This document shows, in pieces, positions 1 through 12,600 of a DNA stretch of 64,000 nucleotides; within the stretch, counting starts at the first letter, position 1, and every line of letters starts with the position of its first letter. The notes below the pieces were generated by a model. It was not told the DNA's origin. It did not search any database and worked only from the letters and a program-made list of their open reading frames with translations. Source of the DNA: Armillaria gallica (Eukaryota; Basidiomycota; Agaricomycetes; Agaricales; Physalacriaceae). The stretch is from positions 3,472,001 through 3,536,000 of the forward strand of contig JBANDB010000002.1 in assembly GCA_037576215.1 (NCBI GenBank), given 5' to 3'. The position numbers and the translations under genes are program-made.

Positions 1-462
1 TTAGACGTACCGTCTAGCGGCGATAACGGGATTGAAATCAACCAGGAGAGAGGTGTAAAGACGAAATGGCCTGGAAAGCGGATGAGTGTGGGCGACATGA
101 ATAAAAGAGTACGGACGCTGGTAGAGTGGGTGGGCAGGGAACAGGCGAGCGCGCAGGAGCGGATGCGTCGTCGCGACGCTCTAGAGAAGGCGCTCAAGGA
201 GGTGCAACCTGGAGAAGAGGATGTCCAGATGCGCGATGAACCGGTCAAGGATGACGCTTCAATGTTCTTGGACGGGCAGCCACGGACAGAATCACCTTTA
301 CAGCAACGCCCTAACTCTGCAACGCCGCAAGTTCCAATCTTGGAGCCGAAAGCATCCACCATATTTTTCAGTCCTTCATCATCTGATACGATGAAACAGA
401 TGGAAGGATTAATGGAGGAGTTGATTCGATTCCAAGAGCGATTTGGACGAGGCAGGCACTAA
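1..462 (+). CDS. 3' end of an unassigned, probably nuclear protein (partial)
   Basis: The reading frame is open from base 1 to a stop at 460-462, so this is the C-terminal part (153 residues) of a gene that begins outside the window. The visible tail starts with a basic stretch (KTKWPGKR), then a conserved-looking block (DMNKRVRTLVEWVGREQ), an arginine-rich helix, an acidic linker, a Ser/Pro/Thr-rich stretch and a terminal amphipathic helix (MEGLMEELIRFQERF). It resembles C-terminal tails I associate with fungal PHD-finger or histone-deacetylase-complex proteins (Cti6-like), but that is a weak memory-based match. The composition suggests a chromatin or transcription protein with a short terminal coiled segment. 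No catalytic motif is visible. Treat the function as unknown. Confidence 0.6.
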   Translation, partial: LDVPSSGDNGIEINQERGVKTKWPGKRMSVGDMNKRVRTLVEWVGREQASAQERMRRRDALEKALKEVQPGEEDVQMRDEPVKDDASMFLDGQPRTESPLQQRPNSATPQVPILEPKASTIFFSPSSSDTMKQMEGLMEELIRFQERFGRGRH

Positions 463-658
463 TAGAAAATGCAGCGACAAAAAATAGTTATTGGTATCGT
501 ATTCATTGCTATCGAAAACTTGAATGTACAATATTTTATCCAGAGTCTACTACATGATACCTAATTTGCAAATCCGGAATGGCTTTATTTACATCTGCTA
601 TTCTTTTTATTCACCGGACCGAGTCACTTCTGAAAAATAAACTTTGCTTCCTTCTCCC

Positions 659-2573
659 ATGTCGCCCACGGCGACCATCGAGTATTCCTCAGATGTGCCA
701 GAGCCGCAGCTGTATCCTCGCCTGGCAAAGCACCATCTTTTAGCAGACAACACGCCAGACTATCTTCGCCTCATATTGACTTCCAAGGTCTACGAAATAT
801 TAAAAGAGACTCCTCTCGTTCTCGCGACCAATCTGAGTGCAAAACTAGGAAATCAGATATGGCTGAAGCGAGAAGATTTGCAGGAAGTCTTTAGCTTCAA
901 AATTCGTGGCGCATATAATTTTATGGCCAGTCTTAGTGAGGAGGAACGTTGGAAAGGTGTTGTTACATGTAGTGCTGGTTAGTGTGCGTACTATATGTCA
1001 GAACTCTGTGTGATCTCTCAATTATTCCTTTTCGTCTTCCAGGAAACCATGCCCAAGGTGTTGCACTATCGGGTGCGAAGCTGGGCATACCTTGCACCAT
1101 TGTCATGCCCCGCGGTACCCCTTCCATCAAGGTCCGCAACGTCTCCCGCCTAGGCGCAAAGGTCATTCTGCACGGTGTAGATTTTGATGAAGCCAAGTCC
1201 GAGTGTGCGAGACTTGCAGAGACTCACGGGCTCGCATTCGTTCCTCCGTATGACGACCCACTCGTTATTGCTGGACAAGGCACAGTCGGGATGGAGATCC
1301 TGAAGCAGATCCCTGACTCTGAAAGCCTGGACTCTATTTTTGCAGCCGTTGGAGGTGGAGGTCTTGTCTCTGGGATCGCCGAGTACGTGAAAAGGATCGG
1401 AAGTCCCAAGACCAAGGTTGTGGGAGTCGAAACTGCCGATGGTGATGCCATGGAAAAAAGTCTTGCACATGGTGACCGCGTCACTCTACCTGAGGTTGGT
1501 CCTTTCAGCGACGGGACGGCTGTAAGGAATCGTCGGGAAAGAACCATTTAGAATATGCATGGAGCTACTGGATGGTGTGGTCAAGACAGACAACGATGAA
1601 ATATGCGCAGCCATCAAGGATATATTTGAAGGTCAGGCGATGGTCGTTGTGAAGGCATGATGCACTATTGACACCGCCGCAGAGACCAGATCTATCACAG
1701 AGCCGGCTGGTGCTTTGGCTTTGGCTGGTCTAAAGCGATACATTACACAAAATAATCTCGTAGGCGCACAAAAACGATTCGTTGCCGTTGTCAGTGGCGC
1801 CAACATGAACTTTGACCGACTTCGATTCGTCGCAGAGCGTGCTGAATTAGGAGAAGGCGAGAAGTTCTTATCAGCGTTGATATCCCTGAGAAACCTGGCA
1901 GGTAACGCATTTCATAGTTTAAGTGAGGAGTTACTGAATTCCAGCCTTCGCGTAGTTTTATTCGTTTGCATACCCTCATACATCCCCGCGCTGTGACGGA
2001 ATTTCTCTACCGGTATAATGCTTATGGCTCCCCTGATCGGGCCCATATAGTGTTTTCGGTCAAGTTGGAATCTAATGACCGGGCCACAGAAATTGAGCAG
2101 CTGCTCTCAGCTCTTGCAAATGAAGACATGAAAGGATACGATATCAGCGACAACGAATTCGCGAAAAGCCACGGACGGTATATGATAGGCGGTACGCAGG
2201 TCGTTCCGAACGAAAGGGTTTTTAGATTCGGTACGCAATGATATTCCACTCTACGCTGTCTATTGATGAATGCCGTAGAGTTTCCCGAAAGACCCAACGC
2301 CCTTCGCAATTTCTTGCTAGGCATGCGGCAAGACTGGAATATCAGTCTGTTCCACTATCGTAATCATGGCGCAGGTAAGACGCCTTTTACTGTCCTGGTC
2401 GACTGAACGCTGAACCATTACTGTCCAAAGACTTGGGAAAAGTTTTGGCTGGTATCCAAGTACCACCCTCAGAATACGATGCATTTGACAAGTTTTTAAC
2501 CAAGCTCAATTACACATTCGTAGAGGAAACGAATAATCCGGTATATAAGCAATATCTACGTGCTGAAGTATGA
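659..2573 (+). CDS. ILV1: Threonine dehydratase (threonine deaminase), biosynthetic, two frame breaks
   Basis: PLP enzyme that converts L-threonine to 2-oxobutanoate, the first step of isoleucine synthesis, normally mitochondrial. The N-terminal catalytic fold shows the PLP-lysine block [10 protein letters not shown], the GNHAQGVA loop and the glycine-rich VGGGGLVSG phosphate loop. Two ACT-like regulatory repeats follow ([14 protein letters not shown]; then [12 protein letters not shown] and a terminal block ending YLRAEV). Introns: 978-1042, 1632-1682, one between about 1900 and 1952 (acceptor cgcgtag), 2231-2278 and 2375-2430. The start is the first ATG before the conserved N-terminus; no other in-frame ATG lies upstream. 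Two single-base breaks interrupt conserved sequence: an extra A near 1528 (before [14 protein letters not shown]) and a missing G near 1864 (before [13 protein letters not shown]). Both flanks remain strongly conserved, so these look like consensus errors; a recent pseudogene is the alternative. Confidence 0.93.
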
Positions 2574-2792
2574 TCTAATAGACTTCTCTTGCTTGAGCCG
2601 GTTGCTTTGGCTGCAAACTCGCGTCACGCTACACAGAAACAAACCAGGGGTGATACATTATTCGTATTACAACAACCGAAAGCATAAGTTCTATACGTAC
2701 GTCGTTACATACATATCCACTACGATATTGTAAAAGTGAGCTACATACTCCATAAGAAAGGCAAGTCCCACGATCATTGTGAATTGGCTATA

Positions 2793-4511
2793 CTAACATG
2801 CCGCCGTAGCGGATAAGCTGCGCAACCTTCCTCCGTTAACCAACCAGGAAAACGATTCCTTTATGGAACTGTTCCGACGCTTTCTGCTCTTCGAGCGAGC
2901 TGTCGTCGGGAGATCACTTTCCACCAGAGTGGGAGTGGGCGAAGGGGGAGGGGAAGCGAGACACTCGATAGCCTTGATAGCCAAGGCCGTCGTAAGTCCG
3001 CGGTTACCTATACAGATCCCTGACGACCCATACTTGTACATCCAGCCAATTTCCCAGCCGCCGTCTTCGCATTGGAGGGGAAGCAAGACCCGAAGGTCTA
3101 CCTCGTCCCTGATCCCAACATAATCGCACACCAGTATGCGCATGGCCAGGGCGAGCGAGTCTCCATGGACACCGATCCGCTCCTGTATCCGCTCTTTCAA
3201 TAAAGGCTTCAAAAGTGCATGCAAATCTGCGTCTCCAGACCTCTGTAGGAGACGCCCCACAAAAAATAGGAAGCACTCTGCGGTGGCGTAATACCGAGTG
3301 CCCTCGAGGTACGCGCGATTTAACAGCACCTCGTGTACCCAGGCAAGGGTCTTCTTCAGGTGCGCGCCCCGACCATATGAATAAAATAAGCTAAGCACGT
3401 TGCAACAGACGATTGGATCGAAACGTGGCCGTGAATGATCATAGTATGTCTATCAAGCTATCAAGACGCGGATCAACCAAGATCGTCAGGTTTGCGCACC
3501 TGAATGATTCCATCCGAATCCAAATAATTGAGCGTTTCGTCAATTATTGACTCTACGAGCGCTCGGTCGTGTTTCAGCACTGTAAGACCGAGGGATGTAG
3601 TATCGAGGTCACAAGGGAAGTCTTTGGTGGTAAGTTGTCCTTTCCCTATAATGAATGAGGACAGACCAACAGCTATTGTAGGGCATGGACGTACCTTTGA
3701 AGAAGTTCCATAAACGTGGGTACTCGATCAAGTTAACTAGCGAGCTGTCGGGCCGGTCAGTGGCGCAGTAGAGGGATGCATGAGGATCTTACCGATCACC
3801 GGTGGCCTCTAAAATGAGGAGCTGCGCGAAGTTCTCTTCCAGGACGATACCTCCATCTGTCTTTGACTGCAATCGTTTGGCGTTGCTAGACAGATACTCT
3901 CGTCCGCGTGACACAGGGTCGCTAAGAAGGTTTCTAAGAGCTCTCGTCACTCGCGACCTGTCATCGAAAATGATGCCGTGCAAACCCAGGGAACGCGCTG
4001 TTAACACATTCTCCGGTTTGTCGTCGACAAAAATAGTGGAATGGGGGTTCGCCTGGGTCTCGGCAAGGACGTATCGATAGAAACCCAAGTGGGGTTTACG
4101 TTCTCCAGCAGCTCCGGACGTGAAAATGCGATCGAATAAAGACCAATCTGCTGGCTTTGTCTGAAGAACGTCGTAGTCGGGCAAGGATATGTTGGACATA
4201 GCGAAAACTCGTAAGCGGCCACGAGAATTGGCTTTCAGTTCACGAATGAGGGATATCATCTCATTGTCAGATTGCAGAGAGTCTCGAGCCTGGTCGAAGG
4301 CCTTTCGAATTTCGGCAGGATCGAGGGAGAATTCTACACCGATACGGTCGTAGCAATTCTGCTCAGTGACTTTGCCTCGTTCGTAGTCCATCCATGTCGA
4401 AGAGGAGAGGATATTTCGAAGAGTCTTCGACGAAATACTCGTTTCTGTCTTGGACGACCACGAAAAGAGCACATCGCCGATATCGAAGACGACAGTGTCA
4501 AAGGAATTCAT
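2793..4511 (-). CDS. HAD-like / class II terpene synthase (drimane-type sesquiterpene cyclase)
   Basis: Predicted 523-residue two-domain enzyme. Four exons: 4511-3793, 3744-3695, 3645-3500 and 3449-2793, all with GT-AG introns, and no frame break. The N-terminal half is a haloacid-dehalogenase-type domain: motif I VVFDIGDVLF (Asp10), motif II MSNIS, the lysine motif GERKPH, and VDDKPENV, which also reads as DDxxE at residues 163-167. The C-terminal half has the class II cyclase motif DLDTT (269-273) and an aromatic QCEDGGWEIGWMYKYG block followed by IGNRGLTTALA. This pairing is known from the fungal HAD-like terpene synthases (AstC- and AncC-type), where the DxDTT domain protonates and cyclises farnesyl diphosphate to a drimane skeleton and the HAD domain acts on the diphosphate. 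Drimenol, albicanol or their phosphates are therefore the likely product class; which one cannot be read from the sequence. The Met at 4511 is preferred because it directly precedes the HAD motif; upstream in-frame codons look unconserved. No P450, transporter or regulator gene sits beside it in this window. Confidence 0.88.
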
Positions 4512-7500
4512 GAGTGGGGATGAACGAGGAGAAACGAGGCATGTCTTCGGGTAACCAAAGCTATAAATCCACAAATCGGCCTGGGGAAAAATATTATTAT
4601 TATTGAAATCGTTCCTGAAGCACAAGAAAGGACAAGCGCTACCTACAGGGCTCAAGGCCCCGGCCCGATAACGTCTGGTGGCCTCCTTGATGCTCGCTAA
4701 CCGCTCTGATATTTTGATTCTGATCGCACTAGATCGCACTCCTAGGTACTGACTGGCTCATCGTTGGACAGGAGGTGAAAACTGGAATTAGATTCCAAAT
4801 CATCAAATATGCATCATCCTTCCTTGGCGGCGGCGTACTTCCTGGAGCACGCGATCACGATTTACGACAACCGTATAGTAAATCAGGTAAATCCTGGGTA
4901 ATCTCATGAAAGACAGTTATGAATTACGACAAGACATGTAAAGAAAATGATATGTCAATGCATACTAGGTCATACAGAATTTCATCAACTGAGGCTAGAC
5001 GCGGCCAAAACGTCCGTGAGGAGCGTATGATTTGTGAACCTATGTACCCCGATTGTTAGTGCTCACTACTCCATTATCATGCGGGCTTCGCATCGGTCGA
5101 GTTCGCAAAGCGACTCATCAGAAATTCAGGAACTTATATTAAGAAATTTTCTTCCTTCCAAGCACCCAACAAACCCACGGTTTCATCTCGTGTGGTATAG
5201 TTATCCACGTATCTTTCCGGCTAGTTAGTACATCATTTGAACGCAATAAATAAGCCGCCAATTAATTTCAATTTACTGTGATCCGATCTCCGACGAGGCA
5301 TCCGGCTACTATAAGCTATCATCCTGAAAAGGTCCGCAAACAAATGTTGACTCCCCTTGAAATGAGAGAATTCTGTCTTTCCAGTATCCTGCTCACATCT
5401 CTAAGGCATTGAAAGAGTGGTGAGTTACTATGGGAATATATGACGTGATTCATGAAGCGGAATTCACCGTGGTGATGAAGGATCAGCGTTCCTGAGGATG
5501 TCCGGGACCTAAAGTACTAACATGGTACACGCAGTTGCAGGTTTCATCTTAGATACCGCGGGTAAAATCCGCTTGCTGTACGGCCTGTATAAAATATGAA
5601 AGGCCAAGAATGTCCCAGGACTCGAGGTAACAAATAAATCATACGGAGGCACTCTCGGGGTCTATCTCAAGCGACCGGTTACCTTAGACTCGGGCCCTAG
5701 CTCGTCCTTTAGAAGGATCAGGCGCAGCGTCATTCGAAGCGGTGGAGATTAAAAATAGTGTCCCCCCTGAATACCTTGAACCTTCCTGAACGGTTTGCGA
5801 GTGACTGCGAATACGACAGTTGTGTACACGAGGGTGTGTACATAAAGTAAAAGGGGGCTCTGATAAGCAAGAATACCAGGCTTGAGATCTATCAAACAAA
5901 CAAAGGCTCAGAATGGTCCCCCACGAAGTTACACGCGTAGTCATACGCTCTACGTAGCTCCGTATACAGTTCGTGGCATGTATGTCTCTCGTGATCGTGA
6001 AGAGCCTTGATCTGACCGTGCCACTGGACTTGCGTCTCTCTAGGAAGCTACTTCTTAAGTCCTTGGACATTGACCAAAACGATTAATCAATGTACATGAT
6101 GTGTTATTTTCTGTGATCTAGTATATCCTTCCCCTCCTGCCAAATAGGTGCACCGCATGGCAGATGCGGCTTTCTAACAATTTACAAAAACCATTGCGTG
6201 ATATATGTGCGTTAACTCCATTGGTTCTGCCTTCTATTCTCCTTTGTTGCTTGAGGGTGAGTGATAGCTTTGTTCTTTAAAATATATCTTGTCTGTCAGA
6301 AAGGAACGATAGGGGGCCCCTTGAACAACGAACACGCCGTACTCACGCGTCCGCGTCGATAGGCGCCAATGTCACGGTAAACCTTCTACAACTGGGGTCC
6401 AAATATTGTGTGACGCGTGCTTAAGTATGAATATCACCGCTGACTGCCCGAAGCACACTAACTACACACACAGCTTCTTGAAAATTTTTGATAGAAACGA
6501 GTGAAGAAAAAAAGGATGCAATCTCGCAATTGGCTGGAGTGGCGGATGAGAATTCGACTGCAAGTAGGCATACAACGTTAACATACTGCTGAATAGATTC
6601 TATATACAAACAACCGACACTGACGAATAATAGAACAATTCTTTATCAGAATTGAGGTATTACCTTTTAATCGGACGTAACGTGTAAGGTCCTAGCCAGC
6701 AGGAACAAGGCGCTAGTTATATTAAATACATGCGAGTATCTTGGCACGCCATGACGCCGATGCTCTACTATGCCACGGATACTAGATCATCCACTAAAAT
6801 ATTCCTCTCAGGCATAATAAAGACAGCCGCCCTTCTAGCACAACGAGAGTAAGCAGGTCAAGCTCTACGTCGTAGAGAATCATCGTTCCTTGCGAAACTG
6901 ATTCGAGTATGTAGGACGCAGAATTATATTACGTCAACGCAAAACAGTCCTCAGTCATTGGAACACATTGTACCTATAATAAGGACGGACGTTCCGACGG
7001 ACCTGTTGAACGATTTGGAAGGTGGGGAGACGGTGCAGATGAAGGACGGAGACGGCCTGGTTGCTAACCTGCGAGGGTGATACAACCCCCGTTACCCTAA
7101 GCATAGAGTAAGACCTTTCAAACGACACTTGCCATCATATATGCAGTCGTGCTTCGTGCAGCCAGACCTTGTCCGTAGACGTCTTAATGCACGGCGACGA
7201 TGATTCTCGTAAGGCCAGACGTTATGCGGTCATACGAAAGCCATATAATCAGGGCATAAGGACCATTAGCCTAGACGCACGGAGGACAATATTCTCAAAG
7301 CGGATCAGTCTAATCCTTTGGAAGCCATAATAGTATTCGTCATTAGCGAGACTATCGGAAGACCGATTGGCGCTTGAAATATAGCAAATCCCGACCTTCG
7401 GCGATTCCTTCCACGTCTGTAAGCCTCTGTAAGTATTCATATAATAGAATTGAAGGGAGATAAGCCAGTATAACGCGCGACAGTTTGAAAATGCATAAAG

Positions 7501-9131
7501 CTGCACTAGCGGACAATCGCATCAATGTCTCAGATCAATGCGATCTAAACAACGCGAGCCTGCTTGCGACCGATGAAAGCCTAAAGGGCCGGCAAACATT
7601 TCTTCACTACGGATTAGACAATGCGAATTCAGAGCAGGCAAAAGGATATTATGAAATTTATTGACCTGGATCTGTCAAAAACAATGGTCGGCGGATATTT
7701 AACTGGCCAACGACGTGACTTAGAACGTAGAACAACCACACCTGTGAACAGCGTGAAGAGCCAAAAGCGACGTCTTGAATCTCTCGATGATTCTGAAGTT
7801 TGAACCACGTGTCACGTGTGCGAGATTGTGACTGGTGGCGGTCAGGGTGGCGAGTTCAGCTGAGGAGTGCCCGACTCGTGCGGTTGCCTTTATTGCCTAG
7901 TTACGTCTTATATTCGACGGACGAGAACAGTGAACACGCGTAGAAAGGACACGTGTCGACCACGACCATTGGGAATGGGAAGTTCACCGTCACTGTTGAT
8001 GGCGCTTTCACTTGAGGCAGTGTAATCGTAAATTTATGTATGCCTCTACGGTCATATCGATGGGTTGGGATTCCCTTTGGCCACTCTAAGTTAGCTCACA
8101 CAAAAGAACTGAACGTGAACGGCCATCTGGTGAAACATTAGCTAAAGCCAACTCCACAAACAGGGAACATGCCAACCGCATCCATAAATATCATGGTTCC
8201 CTGCATCCGATGTCGCACCTAGGCATGTTGATAAGCTGGCAATATCAGAGTAAATATCATAACTGGTTCGTCCAAGACGACCTGTGGGAGGCCATACAAA
8301 CATGCACTTTACAAAACATGATTCGAACTGACGGCTTAGCGCTCATCGGTTGACGGTATTTGGCCACAGAGCAGGGTCCGGAACGTCTCTCGCCACATTT
8401 CGAAAATATCGCCATCTAATCCGAGGCGCTAACATGAATATGAGCATTTGGTTATCTACAAGCCTCCATGAAGAGCGGACTGACTGTAAAATTCGTCATC
8501 AGAACTTACTAGTTCATTCACCGGAACGGGGTCCAGCTGATCACAGGTCATCCTTGCGGCAGGATATCTCCAAGATTGAAGGTCTGAACGCCTCGTTCCA
8601 TATTGTTTTAGACGATATACTTGTGTTTGGCCTGAACAAAGGTAGAACAAAAACACGAGAGAAGCCACGATTCCGTGAGTGACACGCAGGGGTCGTATAC
8701 CATCAAGAGACCCATGAGGTTGATGCCGTGAGTGGATGTTCCAGGCGTTATAAACTTATATGAAGCGCGACATGGACAGCTTACACTCCGAAGCGCAGGT
8801 AAAGAGGTTTGGGGAATCCGGCCATCATATGGATTGTTCAGCCACCTGCCTGCCGGTAAATGATGCTGCATCAGTGCCTTCAGGCGACTGATGTTTTTCA
8901 ATATTGCAGTGCCTATGACAAGGGGTAATCGAAAAGAGCGATGTTACGGTGTCCGGTCTCAAAGACGGCGTAAGGTAGCCTTTAGCGTAACTGAAATCGG
9001 ACTCTCGTTGAGTTGCCAGACATTCAGGGTCACGGTTCATTGGAACAGAAGGTCCTGTGACCGTAATACAGCTTTTGACATGGGGGTAAGCATACAAATC
9101 AAAGGACAATGCGTGACGCTCGCCTACACAT
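4512..9131. other. Gene-free 4.6 kb stretch
   Basis: The first 200-300 bases are the likely 5' region of the terpene synthase. The rest has only short open frames in all six frames, with no domain I recognise and no long conserved-looking exon chain. I see no terminal repeats, target-site duplications, reverse transcriptase or transposase motifs. Three CACGTG palindromes lie within 150 bases (7806, 7813, 7950) without a recognisable gene downstream. It could be decayed transposon sequence, a non-coding RNA locus or plain intergenic DNA. Confidence 0.5.
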
Positions 9132-9329
9132 CTAATGGTGAGGTTCAGCCTCAGGCTTCTTTGCCTTCAAGTATACGTTCTCCGCAATGACATAGCCTGT
9201 GAATGCCACGACAGCGATTCCAAACCCTGGGAAGAGATTACGGAGCATGGTCTGTTGGGAGAAGACGGGGTGTTTTCGCCAGGACTCAAACTTAGCCCAA
9301 GGATCTCTGTATAGCGGGAGGTTCGACAT
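9132..9329 (-). CDS. NADH:ubiquinone oxidoreductase B12-like subunit (NDUFB3 family)
   Basis: Small 65-residue protein starting MSNLPLYRDPWAKFESW, followed by KHPVFS, a conserved NLFPGFGIAV block and one hydrophobic membrane span (about residues 33-50), then a charged tail ending EPHH. The YRDPWAK...W..HP...R..FPG pattern is that of the B12/NDUFB3 accessory subunit of mitochondrial complex I, a single-pass inner-membrane protein of the membrane arm. The start at 9329 follows a probable 5'-UTR intron (donor gtgagc near 9387, acceptor ctcccag just before the ATG). In-frame upstream codons are low-complexity Cys/Arg and look untranslated. It shares a short divergent promoter with TOP1. The length is at the short end for the family. 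Confidence 0.75.
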   Translation of the reverse strand: MSNLPLYRDPWAKFESWRKHPVFSQQTMLRNLFPGFGIAVVAFTGYVIAENVYLKAKKPEAEPHH

Positions 9330-9606
9330 TCTGGGAGCACGGTGAGCGCGACGGCGGCAGCGGCAAGGACACAAATTGTGCTCACCTTGTTGGTCGGAAT
9401 GAACGGGTGAAGTAGGTGTTGCCTATTTTGGAGATAGGCAGCGTGATCACTTGAGGGCCGGCTCGTCAAAACTTTGCCAAATTCTCATCAGTGTCCAACT
9501 GTCCGCCTCCTTACCTCGTTCTACCATCTTCCCCCTCACCGACGCCTTCACCTTCTGCTGTATATATCTATTCTCCTGCAGTATCGCCTAAATATCTACA
9601 TCGATC
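9330..9606. promoter_or_regulatory. Shared promoter region of the NDUFB3-like gene and TOP1
   Basis: A 277-base interval separates two divergent start codons and includes the 5'-UTR intron of the minus-strand gene. The TOP1 side is pyrimidine-rich (CT blocks about 9500-9570) with a tatatatct stretch near 9561, typical of fungal initiator regions. No other gene fits here. Confidence 0.5.
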
Positions 9607-12600
9607 ATGTCTACAGACTCAGCAATGCTCTCTGACGACAGCCGTCCTGCTGCTTCCTCTCCTAACGGCTACGCCAACGGCAAGCATGGCACAACTGCTG
9701 TCGAGCAGCTCAGCGATGATGAGGAAATGCCTTTGGTACGAACGGCCAACTACAAATTTATTCAGCATTATCTCTTACCACTCTTTGCTTTTGACACTTC
9801 ATCAGTCTCAAGTGACACGCACACCCCAGTCCTCTGTGCAACCTCCTCGGCAGAAGCGCAAAAGAGCTGTATACTATGAATCGTCAAGCGAGGACGATAC
9901 GCCACTCGCCTCTTCGCCTTTGAAGCAATCCTCGGCCGCCGTACCCATGCCAGGCGCTATAGACGCCACTACTGTACCAACATCTCTGGTTAATGGGAAG
10001 GGCAAGGGTAAAACCGTCAAGGACGAATCCACGGATGGTGAGGCGTCTAATGTCGCGCCACCTCAGGTCAAGGCCAACGGACGGTCTAAACGCCCAGCTA
10101 GGAAGAAAGCCAAGGTCGAGGTTGATGACGAAGCAGCCTCCGACAGCGGCAATTCATCCCCACCCGCTAAGAAGAAGAAAGCTGCGCCGCGAAAACGTAA
10201 AGCTAAAGAGCAAAGCGAACCAGAATCTGAAGACGACGCGCCCGTCAAGAAACCTGTTAAGCGCACGACGAAGAAGGTGAAGAAGGAGGAAGGAGGGGAA
10301 GCCGCTTCCGAGGGCGATGCCTCAAAGCCGAAGAAGCGTGGTGCGAAGAAGGAAAAGGAAGAGAAAGAGAAAGGCAAAGGCAAGAAGAAGAAGGAGGAGG
10401 AGGAGGAACAGGTGTTCAGATGGTGGGAGGTCGGGACGGGCGATGGCTCCGTAAAGTGGACAACCCTCGAACACAATGGTGTAATATTCCCGCCTCCGTA
10501 TGAGCTTCTGCCTCCCGACGTTAAAATGAAGTATGATGGTACGCCTCGGCAGTTTCATCAATAATTGTTCGTTTTTGACGCTTGCGTTCACTCTAGGCAA
10601 GGACGTCGACCTACCGCCCGCATCTGAGGAAGTTGCTGGATTTTATGCTGCCATGATAGAAACCGACCACGCGCAAGATGCGACTTTCAACAAGAATTTC
10701 TTTGAGGATTGGAAGAAAGTCCTAAAGGCAAACCCTCCTGTTCGTTACTATATCCATTTTTGGCTCCTTCCTTCATCTGATGTTGTTTGACTGCCAGCTC
10801 GATGGCACAAAAATAGTTTCGTTCGAACTCTGTGATTTCCGGCCAATGTTCCAGCATTTTGAGGCCGAAAAGGCCAAGAAGAAGAGCTTATCGGCGGCAG
10901 AGAAGAAAGAGATAAAGAAGGCTAGGGATGAGATGGAGGCCAAGTATACAACTTGCCTATTGGATGGACGCAAAGAGAAAGTGGGCAACTTCCGTGTAGA
11001 GCCTCCTGGTCTATTCAGGGGCCGTGGCGAGCATCCTAAGAAGGGAGCTCTAAAGGTACGAATAAGCAGTTATTTTGGTGAATGCCTTCACTGATATGTC
11101 GTATAGTTCCGCGTTCGTCCCGAAGACATAACGCTGAATATTGGCAAAGATGCACCCATTCCTGTCCCGAACATGCCAGGAAAATGGAAGGCGATCCAAC
11201 ATGATAATACCGTTACTTGGTTGGCAAATTGGACAGAAAACATCAACAACAGTCACAAGTACGTTTTCTTGGCCGCGGGCAGTTCCCTTAAGGGGCAAAG
11301 CGACATGATGAAGTTTGAGAAGGCCCGTGAATTGAAGGTCGGTCAACATAATGGAGTTTGTTACGATCTCTGACTATCCTTGTAGAACCATGTTGACCGA
11401 ATTCGGCAAAACTATAATGCTGATCTAAGGTCGAAAGTAATGGCTGATCGACAGCGTGCGACAGCCATGTATTTCATCGACAAACTTGCACTTCGTGCGG
11501 GTAACGAGAAAGGAGAAGACGAAGCTGATACTGTAGGCTGCTGTTCCTTACGTTGCGAGCATCTTACTCTGGAATCGCCAAACATCGTCATCTTCGATTT
11601 CCTCGGCAAGGATTCGATCCGTTACTACAACCAAGTCCCCGTCGATGCTCAGGTTTTCAAGAACATCAGAATATTTAAGGAGAATAAGGAAGATGAAGAC
11701 GCCTTGTTCGATCGTGTCAACGTAAGAATGCTTTGTTCCTGGTATCTCGCGTTGTCTAACACATCTCCGCTCAGACCTCTTCCTTGAATAAGCATCTTAC
11801 AAGCGAAATGAAGGGTCTTACGGCAAAGGTCTTCCGTACTTACAATGCATCTATCACGTTCCAACAACTCTTGGACGAGAAAGAGCAGGACCTCAAGAAT
11901 GCGACGTTACAGGAAAAGCTCAATGCCTACAATCACGCCAATCGCCAAGTCGCCATTTTATGCAATCATCAACGTGCAGCTCCAAAGACACACGACCAGT
12001 CGATGGAAAAGATGAAATACAAGGTGTGGTTTGTGGAGTGTCCATAAGAACGTCGTCTGACGGTTATTCCCAGTATCGATCGCTGAAGTATGAGCGTATG
12101 AAAATGCGACATGCTCTTTTTGCTTTAGATGATAAATACAAGTCGAAAGACAAGTATGCTGATGATGAATCAGACATCGACGATGATTGGATCACCACTC
12201 ACGAGGAAAGCATGAGAGACAAGGATATCGAAAAGCCGAGAAGAAGTTCGAAAAAGACAACGAGAAACTCGCTGAAGACGGTAAAGAACCTCATGGTCAG
12301 GCGGTGCTCGATGGCAGGATCAAGGCTGTCAAGGACGAATACAAGAGACTGGCGAAGGAGCGGGGTACGAGGAAGGCGAAGACGAATAAAACGGCGGAAA
12401 AACTTGAAGAGGCCATCGAAAAACTTGGACAGAAGATCAAGGCTTTTAAGCTGCAGATGGTTGACAGAGACGCGGGCAAGGAGGTTGCATTAGGCACCAG
12501 GTTTGCAGTTTCTCTCCAAGACACATTAAATTAATTCTGACACTCTTTCTCGCAGTAAAATCAATTATCTAGACCCTAGGTCAGTTTTCGGCTCCCGGGT

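Noticed and set aside
1890..1990. A third frame break plus an in-frame TAG in ILV1
   Set aside because: Using the acceptor cgcgtag instead of ttccag joins PGS directly to [16 protein letters not shown], so both the break and the stop vanish.
8310..8350. Possible tRNA B box (ttcgaa context)
   Set aside because: The flanks do not form a T-arm stem, and no A box or acceptor stem lies at the right distance.
4740..9131. Transposon remnant or RIP-mutated repeat
   Set aside because: No terminal repeats, reverse transcriptase, integrase or transposase motifs, and no obvious C-to-T skew; not enough to call an element.
10063..10600. Phe/Ser-rich and Leu-rich minus-strand frames
   Set aside because: Antisense of the Lys/Glu-rich TOP1 N-terminus; composition explained entirely by the repeat-like AAG/GAG codons.
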